From the NCBI RefSeq assembly GCF_023954335.1, contig NZ_JAMLIE010000001.1, positions 1,116,001 through 1,180,000 on the forward strand: a stretch of 64,000 nt of DNA, in the 5' to 3' direction. This document shows, one piece after another, positions 8,427 to 16,232 of the stretch. Numbering within the stretch: the first letter of the stretch is position 1; every line of letters starts with the position of its first letter. The notes under the pieces were generated by a model. It saw only the letters and a program-made list of their open reading frames with translations, was not told where the DNA came from and did not search any database. Position numbers and translations under genes: made by a program. Source of the stretch: Aquamicrobium sp. Lineage in GTDB: Bacteria > Pseudomonadota > Alphaproteobacteria > Rhizobiales > Rhizobiaceae.

Positions 8427-9140
8427 ATGACCGAGACCCCCGATCCCAAACGCTTCACCCATGTCACCGACTGGGTGTTCGACCTCGACAACACGCTCTA
8501 TCCGCACAAGACGAACCTGTTCTCGCAGATCGACGTGCGCATGACGGCTTACGTCTCGGAGCTGCTCCAGCTTTCGCGCGAGGAGGCGCGCAAGCTCCAG
8601 AAGCAGCTCTATCTCGAATACGGCACGACGATGAACGGGCTGATCGTTCGCCACGGCATCGACCCCGACGATTTCTTGAACAAGGTCCACGACATCGACT
8701 ATTCGTGGGTCGCGCCCGATCCGGCGCTGGGCGCGGCGATTGAGGCGCTGCCGGGGCGCAAGTTCATCTTCACCAACGGCGACCGCCGCCATGCCGAGCG
8801 CACGGCCCGCCAACTCGGCATCCTCGACCATTTCGACGACATCTTCGACATCGTCGCCGCCGACCTGACGCCGAAGCCGGCCGCCGCGACCTACGACAAG
8901 TTCGTCGGCCTGCACCGGGTCGATGCGCGGAACGCGGTGATGTTCGAGGATCTGGCGCGCAACCTCGAAGTGCCGAAGCGGCTCGGCATGACCACGGTGC
9001 TGATCGTGCCGAACAATTTCGAGCCGACCTTCTCCGAGATATGGGAGCGCGACGTCAACAACGAGGACGACGTCGATTTCGTCACCGACGACCTCGCCTC
9101 GTTCCTGAACACGGTTCTCGCCGGCCTGCCGAGGCGGTAG
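8427..9140 (+). CDS. Pyrimidine 5'-nucleotidase, HAD family
   Basis: 237-aa soluble HAD-superfamily phosphatase of the pyrimidine 5'-nucleotidase (SDT1/PhoE-like) group, expected to dephosphorylate pyrimidine nucleoside monophosphates or related small phosphoesters. HAD motif I is WVFDLDNTLYP at about residues 17-27, with the nucleophile Asp in FDLDNT. Motif II is FIFTNGDRRH. Motif III/IV regions include PKPAAATYDKF and VMFEDLARNL. An alpha-helical cap lies between motifs I and II. The structured repeat just upstream forms much of its leader. Confidence 0.87.
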   Translation: MTETPDPKRFTHVTDWVFDLDNTLYPHKTNLFSQIDVRMTAYVSELLQLSREEARKLQKQLYLEYGTTMNGLIVRHGIDPDDFLNKVHDIDYSWVAPDPALGAAIEALPGRKFIFTNGDRRHAERTARQLGILDHFDDIFDIVAADLTPKPAAATYDKFVGLHRVDARNAVMFEDLARNLEVPKRLGMTTVLIVPNNFEPTFSEIWERDVNNEDDVDFVTDDLASFLNTVLAGLPRR

Positions 9141-9145
9141 GGGCT

Positions 9146-11608
9146 TCAGCCGCGCGGCTTGGCGCGGCTGGTCGCCTGCGCCTCGCGCGGGTTTTCCGGC
9201 CAGTGATGCTTGGGGTAGCGCCCGCGCATGTCGGCACGCACGTCGGCCCACGAGCCGCGCCAGAAGCCGGGCAGGTCGCGCGTGGTCTGGATCGGGCGAT
9301 GGGCGGGCGACAGGAGCTCGAGCGTCAGCGGCACCGTGCCGCCGGCTATTCCCGGATGGCGGTCGAGCCCGAAAAGCTCCTGCACCCGGATCGAAAGCAC
9401 CGGCTGGTCCTCCTCGTAGCGGATCGGCACGGTGCTGCCGGACGGCGCGGCATAATGGGTGGGCGCGAGCGCATCGACCTTGCGCTGCAATTCGTGCGGC
9501 ACCAGCGCCATCAGCCCGTCATGCAGCGCGCCCGGCCCGATCCGCGCCAGCGACGGCTCGCCGGAAAGGAACGGGAGTAGCCAGTCGTCGAGCCGGGCGA
9601 GAAGCGCCTCGTCGCTCACGTCCGGCCATGGCGCGCCCAGCCCCTTGTGGAGCCAGGCGAGCCGGCGGCGCAGGCTTTGCGCGCCCTTGCCCCAGTCGAG
9701 GAGGGAAAGCCCGTGCGCGCGGATCGCCTCGATCACCGCCCGGTCGGCGTCCGCGCCCTTCGGCGCGGGAAGCTGGCGCTCCGACATAAGGATCGCGCCG
9801 AGCCGCACTGTCTCGCGCACCCGCACCGCACCCTTGTCGGCGTCGAAGACGGTTTGCCTCTCCGTCTCCAGCCGCTCGGTGAGCAGGCTCCTCACGTCTT
9901 CCTCGGTAATAGCGGCGGCCTGGGCGATGCGGGCATTCTGCGCCTTGCCCTGAAGGTCGGCGACGACGAGGAAGGCTTCGCCCGCCAGCGGATCGGCGGC
10001 GTCGAGCATCGCGCCCCGCCCGTTGGCCAGCACGAACCGGCCGTGCTCGCCGCGCGCCTTCGCCACCCGGTCGGGATAGGCGAGTGCCAGCAGCGCGCCA
10101 GTGGAGGCATCGTCCGAGGCGCCGTCCGCCCCGGTCTTGCCGCCGCCCGCCTGCCGCGCCAGCCGCTGCGCCAGCGTCCGCGCGCCCTCGGCCCGCTGGC
10201 CGCGCTCGCCGCGGAACCGGGCGAGCCGCCGGTCGAGATCGACCGATGTGCCGCCCAGTCCGCGCTCGGTGACGAGGATGGCGAGCTCGGCCGCCCTGCG
10301 CTTGTCGCCGGCCTCGGCCACCATGTGCGCCAGCCGCACGGGCAGCGAAAGCCGGCGCATGGCGCGGCCCGCGTCGGTCAGCCGGCCTTCGTCGTCCAGC
10401 GCGTGGAGGTTGCGCAGCAGCGTCCTCGCTTCATTGAGCGCCGGCGCCGGCGGCGGGTCGAGGAAGGAGAGCGTCGCGGGATCCGAGACGCCGAAGGCGG
10501 CGCAATCGAGGACGAGGCCGGAAAGGTCGGCTTCCGTAATCTCCGGCGGCGTGAAGGCGGGCAGCGCCGCTGTCTGCTCGGCCCGCCACAGCCGGATCGC
10601 GACGCCCGGCGCGGTGCGGCCGGCGCGCCCCGCCCGCTGGTCGGCCGAGGCGCGGGAGGCGCGCACCGTCTCCAGCCGGGTCAGGCCCGTCGCCGGCTCG
10701 TAGCGCGGCAGGCGCGCGAGACCGGAATCGATAACGACGCGCACGCCGTCGATGGTGATCGAGGTCTCGGCGATCGAGGTCGCCAGCACCAGCTTGCGCC
10801 GGCCCGCCGGGGCCGGGCGGATCGCCGCGTCCTGCGCCCTGCCGTCGAGTCCGCCATAGAGCGGGGCGATGTCGACATCGCCGGGCAGGCGGCCAGTGAG
10901 CAGCCCGGTGGTGCGCTCGATCTCGCCCTGTCCGGGCAGGAAGGCGAGCACGCTGCCGTCCTCCTCGGCGAGCACTTGCCGGCAGGCGGCGGCCACCGCC
11001 TCCTCGATGCGGGTCTCGGCTGCCCGCCCGGCGTGGCGCAACTCGACCGGGAACGAGCGCCCCTCGCTCTCGATGACGGGCGCGTCGCCGAGCAGTCGTG
11101 CCACCCGCGCGCCGTCGAGCGTCGCCGACATGACGAGAAGGCGAAGCTCGGGCCGGAGCGCGCCCTGCACGTCGAGCGCGAGCGCGAGGCCGAAATCGCC
11201 GTCGAGCGAGCGCTCGTGGAACTCGTCGAACAGGATGGCGGCGATGCCGGGCAGCTCGGGGTCGTCGAGGATCATGCGCGCCAGCACGCCCTCGGTGACG
11301 ACGAGGATACGGGTTGCGGCGGAAGTCCGGCTTTCCATGCGCATGGCGTAGCCGACCGTCGCGCCCGGCTCCTCGCCGAGCAGCGCGGCCATGCGCCGCG
11401 CCGCGGCGCGGGCGGCGAGCCGCCGCGGCTCGAGCAGCAGGATGAGGCCGTCGCCGCGCCAGCCCTCGTCCAGCAGCGCCAGCGGCACCAGCGTCGTCTT
11501 GCCGGCGCCGGGCGGCGCGACGAGGACGGCGCTGCTAGCTGCGGACAGGGCTCGCAGCAGGCGCGGCAGCGCCTCCGTGACGGGCAGGGGGGGCAGGGCG
11601 GGCGTCAT
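9146..11608 (-). CDS. hrpB: ATP-dependent helicase HrpB
   Basis: 820-aa DExH-box helicase of the HrpA/HrpB family; in proteobacteria its RNA substrate is still poorly defined. Walker A PPGAGKTT is at about residues 30-37 and the DEFHERS DExH motif at about 127-133. SATLDG (motif III), the IAETSITIDGVRVVIDSG region and QRAGRAGRT (motif VI) follow. The C-terminus holds the HrpB-specific domain. The ATG at 11608 (MTPALPPLP) is chosen over the track start at 11650, which adds only an arginine-rich leader. The gene overlaps the 3' end of opgC by 74 bp on the same strand, suggesting coupled expression. Confidence 0.93.
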   Translation of the reverse strand: MTPALPPLPVTEALPRLLRALSAASSAVLVAPPGAGKTTLVPLALLDEGWRGDGLILLLEPRRLAARAAARRMAALLGEEPGATVGYAMRMESRTSAATRILVVTEGVLARMILDDPELPGIAAILFDEFHERSLDGDFGLALALDVQGALRPELRLLVMSATLDGARVARLLGDAPVIESEGRSFPVELRHAGRAAETRIEEAVAAACRQVLAEEDGSVLAFLPGQGEIERTTGLLTGRLPGDVDIAPLYGGLDGRAQDAAIRPAPAGRRKLVLATSIAETSITIDGVRVVIDSGLARLPRYEPATGLTRLETVRASRASADQRAGRAGRTAPGVAIRLWRAEQTAALPAFTPPEITEADLSGLVLDCAAFGVSDPATLSFLDPPPAPALNEARTLLRNLHALDDEGRLTDAGRAMRRLSLPVRLAHMVAEAGDKRRAAELAILVTERGLGGTSVDLDRRLARFRGERGQRAEGARTLAQRLARQAGGGKTGADGASDDASTGALLALAYPDRVAKARGEHGRFVLANGRGAMLDAADPLAGEAFLVVADLQGKAQNARIAQAAAITEEDVRSLLTERLETERQTVFDADKGAVRVRETVRLGAILMSERQLPAPKGADADRAVIEAIRAHGLSLLDWGKGAQSLRRRLAWLHKGLGAPWPDVSDEALLARLDDWLLPFLSGEPSLARIGPGALHDGLMALVPHELQRKVDALAPTHYAAPSGSTVPIRYEEDQPVLSIRVQELFGLDRHPGIAGGTVPLTLELLSPAHRPIQTTRDLPGFWRGSWADVRADMRGRYPKHHWPENPREAQATSRAKPRG

Positions 11609-12743
11609 GATAGGGCGGTATGCCCGATGTCGGGGCCGTCCGCCAGCCATTGGCCACGCCGCGATACCACTCGATGTAATAGGCGAGCGCGAACTGCAGG
11701 AAGATGCCTGTGGCGAGGATCGTCAGGTCGCCTGTCGCCGAGGGGATGTGGACCATCCGCCAGGCCTGGGCCGCCATCGCCAGGATCGTGCCGAGCACGA
11801 ACACCGACAGGCCGTGCCGGCCCATCACCGCGAGCGGGTTGGCGTAAGGCAGGCGGAAGAGGTTCGAAAGCCGCGGCAGCACGGCGATGAGATAGGCGGC
11901 GGCCAGAACGTGGAGCAGGCGCGGGGCCGACAGGAACGTCTTGTCGAAGCCGGTCAGCACCGCCGGCAGGCCGAACGACGTGTCGATGCCCCAGAGCGGG
12001 ATCTTCACCCACGCCCAGGAGAGCAGCAGGTAGAAGGCGGCCGACAGCGCCAGAAACGGGCTCTGCGGCAGGCGGCCACCGCGCTTGACATGCAGCGCCG
12101 CCGCGACGCCGACGACGAACAGGAACTGCCACGACAGCGGGTTGAGAAACCATATGCCGTCATTGGGATAGTTGGGCGGGCCGATGCGCCAGATGCCGGC
12201 GGCGAGCCAGACCGCGCCCGACGCCGCCACCATCGCCCCGAGCCCGAAGGCGCGGCCGATCAGCAGGAAGGCCGGCAGCAGCAGAAGCACCACGGCATAC
12301 ATCGACAGGATGTTGTTGTAGCCGAGCTGGTGGCCGAGCGTGGCGATGCCGACCAGCGCCGCGGCGGTGTCGTCCATCACCGGGCGGATGTTGATCTGCG
12401 TCATCAGCTCCGGCACGGCGTAGTGCAGCGAGAAGAAGGCGAAGATGGCGAGCGTCGCCATCGTCGTGCCGAGCTGGGCGATGTAAAGGACGCCGGCGCG
12501 CCGCCACATCTTCAGCGACGTCGCCAGCCCCGCGCCGGCGGAGAACTTTCCGCCGTAGGCCAGCGCCGCCGACACGCCCGAGATCAGCACGAACGCCTCG
12601 GCCGCGTCGGAGAAGCCGAAATTCTTCGTCGTCAGCGGCTCGATCAGGTTCTGCGGTACGTGGTTGATGAAGATGGTGAGGAGCGCGAGCGCTCTCAACA
12701 CATCGATACGGGTGTCGCGGACGGTGAGGGCAGGGGTGCTCAT
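11535..12743 (-). CDS. opgC: OpgC-type acyltransferase for osmoregulated glucans
   Basis: 402-aa polytopic inner-membrane protein of the OpgC family (acyltransferase-3-like). The family start RDTRIDVLRALALLTIFINHVPQNLIEPLT is followed by roughly ten hydrophobic segments. OpgC in Rhodobacter and related bacteria adds succinyl groups to periplasmic glucans. This fits the neighbourhood: cyclic glucan exporter ndvA and synthase ndvB lie within 4 kb, so anionic substitution of cyclic beta-1,2-glucan is the likely role (inference). The last residues run into the hrpB start region with a low-complexity tail. Confidence 0.87.
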   Translation of the reverse strand: MSTPALTVRDTRIDVLRALALLTIFINHVPQNLIEPLTTKNFGFSDAAEAFVLISGVSAALAYGGKFSAGAGLATSLKMWRRAGVLYIAQLGTTMATLAIFAFFSLHYAVPELMTQINIRPVMDDTAAALVGIATLGHQLGYNNILSMYAVVLLLLPAFLLIGRAFGLGAMVAASGAVWLAAGIWRIGPPNYPNDGIWFLNPLSWQFLFVVGVAAALHVKRGGRLPQSPFLALSAAFYLLLSWAWVKIPLWGIDTSFGLPAVLTGFDKTFLSAPRLLHVLAAAYLIAVLPRLSNLFRLPYANPLAVMGRHGLSVFVLGTILAMAAQAWRMVHIPSATGDLTILATGIFLQFALAYYIEWYRGVANGWRTAPTSGIPPYHDARPAPPARHGGAAAPAASPVRS

Positions 12744-12953
12744 ACGGTACGAAAGCCTTCAGGGCCGCATCGGTTCCCCCGAATGCCGGCATTGTTACAT
12801 CGCGTGTATCGGCAAGCCGCGGCAAAGCGGCCAGGATGAGGCAACTAGCTGAATTGCGTGCGTTTTCCCCCGCGACATAGAGTCACTTTTTGTCGCAGCC
12901 CGTCATGAAGGAAAGCCGGGTTCCCGCCTCGCGGCGAGGCCGCCGGCCGGCAG

Positions 12954-12970
12954 TTTGGAATCGTTCCAAA
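12954..12970. promoter_or_regulatory. Perfect 17-bp palindrome, possible Irr (ICE-like) operator
   Basis: TTTGGAATCGTTCCAAA is a perfect 7-3-7 inverted repeat. It resembles the rhizobial iron-control element recognised by Irr (TTTAGAA-N3-TTCTAAA type) with paired substitutions. It sits in the 350-bp space between opgC (leftward) and a small ORF followed by bfd and bfr (rightward), genes commonly under Irr control. The rest of the gap 12744-13093 shows no other convincing feature. Binding is inferred, not shown. Confidence 0.5.
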
Positions 12971-13093
12971 TCTATTATGAGTATTCTTGTCAGGTTTGGA
13001 TTGACACCGCCGCGCCGAGGAGGCTTTATGGGCGCCGCGCGCTCGCGCACCTTTGATGTCTGGGCCTTGAACCCGTTCGATTGGAGGCAGGAG

Positions 13094-13306
13094 ATGCAAT
13101 CTTCCCCCATGGCTGCCTATGCGGTCCGCCCGCGCCACGGCCTCGTTTCGGCAGCGAGGCGCAAGGCGGCGTCGGCGTCGCCGCTGCTCGCCACGACGCT
13201 GCTGACCGCGGCGGTCTTCCTTCTGCCCGCGCCCGGTGCGCGGCAACAGGCGCAGGCCTCCGCCGGCCAGATCGAGGTTCCGAACGTCCCCGCCGCCCTC
13301 CGTTGA
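13094..13306 (+). CDS. Small hypothetical membrane or exported protein upstream of bfd-bfr
   Basis: 70-aa ORF with a good ribosome-binding site (GGAGG, 6 nt before the ATG at 13094). The middle is hydrophobic (SPLLATTLLTAAVFLLPAP), preceded by basic residues (ARRKAAS), and the C-terminus is a short polar tail (GQIEVPNVPAALR). This would suit a single-pass membrane or exported small protein. No family is recognised. Its position, 49 bp before the ferredoxin gene bfd and downstream of the ICE-like palindrome, suggests iron-controlled co-expression with bacterioferritin. Confidence 0.5.
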   Translation: MQSSPMAAYAVRPRHGLVSAARRKAASASPLLATTLLTAAVFLLPAPGARQQAQASAGQIEVPNVPAALR

Positions 13307-13355
13307 GGCGGTCTAGCCCGGCCAGCCCTCAAGCGGCGGCCCAGCGAGTAGATCG

Positions 13356-13667
13356 ATGCTTGTCTGCCACTGCAACGTGATCACCCAGAAGGAGATCGAG
13401 AACACGATCGTCGAGCTTCTCGATTCCGATCCGTGGCAGCTCATCGTGCCTGCGAAAGTTTATCACACGCTCAACAAGCGCGGCCGCTGTTGCGGCTGCT
13501 TCCCAAATGTGGTGGAAACGATCATTCGGGTAACCGAAGACTACCATCGCCGTCTCGGCGGCATGGAAGCCGAGATCGTACCATTCCTGGACCGCGTGCG
13601 TGGTTTGCGCGGCCAGTACGGGAGCTTGAGCCATGAAGGGCGACGAACGGATCATAGAGCGGCTTAA
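13356..13667 (+). CDS. bfd: Bacterioferritin-associated ferredoxin (2Fe-2S)
   Basis: 103-aa protein with an N-terminal BFD-like [2Fe-2S] domain. The cysteines are CHC at residues 4-6 and the CCGC cluster at about 45-48. Bfd reduces the ferric core of bacterioferritin to release iron into the cytoplasm. The gene overlaps bfr by 35 bp, so the two are translationally linked and functionally matched. The C-terminal 35 residues past the Fe-S domain are a charged extension that partly reflects the overlap. Confidence 0.9.
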   Translation: MLVCHCNVITQKEIENTIVELLDSDPWQLIVPAKVYHTLNKRGRCCGCFPNVVETIIRVTEDYHRRLGGMEAEIVPFLDRVRGLRGQYGSLSHEGRRTDHRAA

Positions 13668-14118
13668 CGAAGCCTTGTTCCTCGAGCTGGGGGCGGTCAA
13701 CCAGTACTGGTTGCACTATCGCCTGCTCGACGACTGGGGATACGCGAAGCTCGCCAGGAAAGAACGTGCCGAATCGATCGAGGAAATGCACCACGCCGAC
13801 AGGATCGTCGAGCGCATCATCTTCCTCGAGGGACACCCCAACCTGCAGAAGGTCGGTCCGCTGCGGATCGGCCAGAACGTCAAGGAAGTGCTGGAAGCCG
13901 ACCTTGCCGGAGAATACGACGCCCGCACTTCCTACAAGAAGTCGCGCGAGCTGTGCGACGAGCTGGGCGACTATGTCACCATGGCCCTGTTCGACGAGCT
14001 GCTGAAGGACGAGGAAGGCCATATCGACTTCCTCGAAACCCAGCTCGAGCTGCTCGGCAAGATCGGCGAGGAGCGCTACGGCCTGCTCAACGCCGCCTCG
14101 GCCGACGAAGCCGCATAG
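13633..14118 (+). CDS. bfr: Bacterioferritin
   Basis: 161-aa heme-containing ferritin that forms 24-mers storing iron. The haem ligand M52 is present, which distinguishes it from non-haem ferritins. The dinuclear ferroxidase ligands E18, E51, H54, E94, E127 and H130 are all conserved at Escherichia coli positions. The start MKGDERIIERLNEAL is canonical. It overlaps bfd and is closed by a strong terminator shared with the convergent ndvA gene. Expression is probably iron-regulated through the upstream palindrome (inference). Confidence 0.97.
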   Translation: MKGDERIIERLNEALFLELGAVNQYWLHYRLLDDWGYAKLARKERAESIEEMHHADRIVERIIFLEGHPNLQKVGPLRIGQNVKEVLEADLAGEYDARTSYKKSRELCDELGDYVTMALFDELLKDEEGHIDFLETQLELLGKIGEERYGLLNAASADEAA

Positions 14119-14136
14119 ACACGGGCGACCGGAAAA

Positions 14137-14175
14137 GAAAACGGCCGGCTGGATGATCTCCAGCCGGCCGTTTTC
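14137..14175. terminator. Bidirectional terminator between bfr and ndvA
   Basis: Eleven-bp GC-rich stem GGCCGGCTGGA / TCCAGCCGGCC with a 5-nt loop, flanked by an A-run on the left and TTTT on the right. It can end transcription from both convergent genes. Confidence 0.88.
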
Positions 14176-14190
14176 GTTGGGGAGGGCTGC

Positions 14191-15981
14191 CTACGCCGCT
14201 TCGGGCGGCTGCTGCGTCGCGAGGTCCATCGGCACGCTGTGCAGCCTGTCGGCCCCGCCGAGCAGGCCGCCGGCGCGCAAGAGCGCGGCGAACCGGCCCT
14301 GGTCGCGCTGGGCAAGCTCGCGATAGCCGCCGATCTCGACGATCTCGCCCTTGTCCATGAAGATGACGAGGTCGGCGTCGCAGACGGTCGAGAGCCGGTG
14401 GGCGATGACGAAGGTGGTGCGCCCGGCGCGCAGCCGGTCGATGGCCGCCTTGACCCGGGCCTCGGTCTCGACATCGAGCGCGCTGGTCGCCTCGTCGAGC
14501 ACGAGGATCGGCGCGTCCTTCAGCACCGCGCGGGCGATGGCGATGCGCTGGCGCTCGCCGCCGGAAAGCTGGCCGCCGCGTTCGCCGGCGACCGTGTCGT
14601 AGCCGTCGCTCTTGGCGAGGATGAAGTCCTGCGCGGCGGCGGCCGTCGCCGCCTCGTGGACCTCGTCATAGGTCGCGGCGTTGCGCCCGAGGCGGATGTT
14701 CTCCTCGATGGTGCGGTTGAGCATCCCTGCATCCTGGAACACGGTGGCGATCTGCGCCCGGAGCGAATCGCGGGTGATGGTCGAGATGTCGATGCCGTCG
14801 ATGCGGATCGTGCCGGCGTCGGGCTCGAACACCCGCTGGAGCAGGTTGACCAGCGTGGTCTTGCCCGCGCCGGTCGGACCGACGATGGCGACCGTCTTGC
14901 CCGCCTCGACATGGAACGAGACGTCGTGGACGCCGGCGCCGGAGCCGGGAAAGCGGAAGAAGACGTTCTCGAAGGCGATCTCGCCACTGAGGCGCCCGAC
15001 CGGCCGCGCGCCCGGCCTGTCCTCGCGGATCGTAGCTGCGTCCTCGAGCGCGTAGAACGGCTCCAGCTTGGCGCGCGCCTCGAACACCTGGTTGACGAAG
15101 CCGGTCAGCTGGTCGAGCCGGCCGATCAGCAGCGTGGCGAAGCCGGCGAAGGCGACGATGTCGCCGATTCCGAGATGGCCGCGCTGGACCAGAACCGCGC
15201 CGATGCCCAGCACCACCATCATCGAGATGGTGGCGGAAAGCCGGTGCAGCGCGCTCGCCAGCGCCCACCAGTTCAGCACCGGGAACTGCGCGTCGAGCAG
15301 CCCGGCCGTGTAGCGGCGCAGCGCCTCGGCCTCGTGCGCCAGCCGGCCGTAGCTCTGCAGCACCGAGACGTTGGAGATCGAATCGGAGACATGGGCGAAG
15401 ACGCGGTGATAGTGCTGCTCGACCTCGGCCTGGCCGCCCTTGGTCTTGGCCATCACCGCGCGGCTGATCGCGACATAGGACGCGCCGAGCGCCAGCAGCA
15501 CCGCGGCCATGCGCCAGTCGAGCGTCAGCGCCGTGGGGATGAGCAGCATCAGGGCAACCGCCGCCGACAGGTGCTGGCGCATGAACTCGAGCCAGAGCGA
15601 GAACAGCGTCTCCATGGCGCGCAGCAGCGTGTGCAGCGACTGCGACGTGCCGTGGCGGTGATGCCAGGCGAGCGGCATGGAGACGACCTTCTCGAAGGAA
15701 TCGGCGAGCACCTCGGCGCGGCGGCGATGCGCCAGCCTGTCGGCGCCGCGGGCGACGAGGACGAAGGCGACGATATTGAACACGCCGAGCCCCGCCCATG
15801 CCGCGACCTCGCCGGCCACGCCTTCCTCGTCGGAGATCGATTCGATGATCCGGCCGAACAGGATCGGCTCGGCTATCATCGCCATCGCGAGCGCCGCGTT
15901 GGCGGCGCAGATGATGACGACGCGCCGCTTTTCAGCGGCAAGGTAGGACAATGCCCGCCAGTAAACCTGAAACAGTGACAA
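14191..15981 (-). CDS. ndvA: Cyclic beta-1,2-glucan exporter NdvA/ChvA (ABC)
   Basis: 596-aa half-transporter with six membrane helices in the N-terminal half and an ABC ATPase domain at the C-terminus. It is expected to export cyclic beta-1,2-glucan from cytoplasm to periplasm as a homodimer. Walker A GPTGAGKTT is at about residues 366-374, the signature QLSGGERQRIAIARA at about 470 and Walker B ILVLDEATS at about 490, followed by the IAHRLSTV H-loop. The start MSLFQVYWRALSYLAAEKRRV matches NdvA/ChvA. The synthase gene ndvB lies directly upstream on the same strand with a 251-bp gap, so ndvA may have its own promoter. Confidence 0.95.
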   Translation of the reverse strand: MSLFQVYWRALSYLAAEKRRVVIICAANAALAMAMIAEPILFGRIIESISDEEGVAGEVAAWAGLGVFNIVAFVLVARGADRLAHRRRAEVLADSFEKVVSMPLAWHHRHGTSQSLHTLLRAMETLFSLWLEFMRQHLSAAVALMLLIPTALTLDWRMAAVLLALGASYVAISRAVMAKTKGGQAEVEQHYHRVFAHVSDSISNVSVLQSYGRLAHEAEALRRYTAGLLDAQFPVLNWWALASALHRLSATISMMVVLGIGAVLVQRGHLGIGDIVAFAGFATLLIGRLDQLTGFVNQVFEARAKLEPFYALEDAATIREDRPGARPVGRLSGEIAFENVFFRFPGSGAGVHDVSFHVEAGKTVAIVGPTGAGKTTLVNLLQRVFEPDAGTIRIDGIDISTITRDSLRAQIATVFQDAGMLNRTIEENIRLGRNAATYDEVHEAATAAAAQDFILAKSDGYDTVAGERGGQLSGGERQRIAIARAVLKDAPILVLDEATSALDVETEARVKAAIDRLRAGRTTFVIAHRLSTVCDADLVIFMDKGEIVEIGGYRELAQRDQGRFAALLRAGGLLGGADRLHSVPMDLATQQPPEAA

Positions 15982-16232
15982 TCGGCTTCCTCAACGCGTC
16001 TGCTGCATTGCACAACGCAGGACGTTATGCGCGACTACATCAGCCATCAATGATGATTGCGGCGTTCGGTTGCCCATGAGCGAACAAGAAAGGCGACAGA
16101 CGGATATGGTTCGTGAGGATGTAACAAGCTGAAATAAAAGGAATAACGGCGAGATGGCGGCAAAGTTGCGGCAAGCGACGGGCGCCCGGCGCCGGCAGGA
16201 CCGGCACCGGGGTCCGGCAGGGGATCCGCGCA

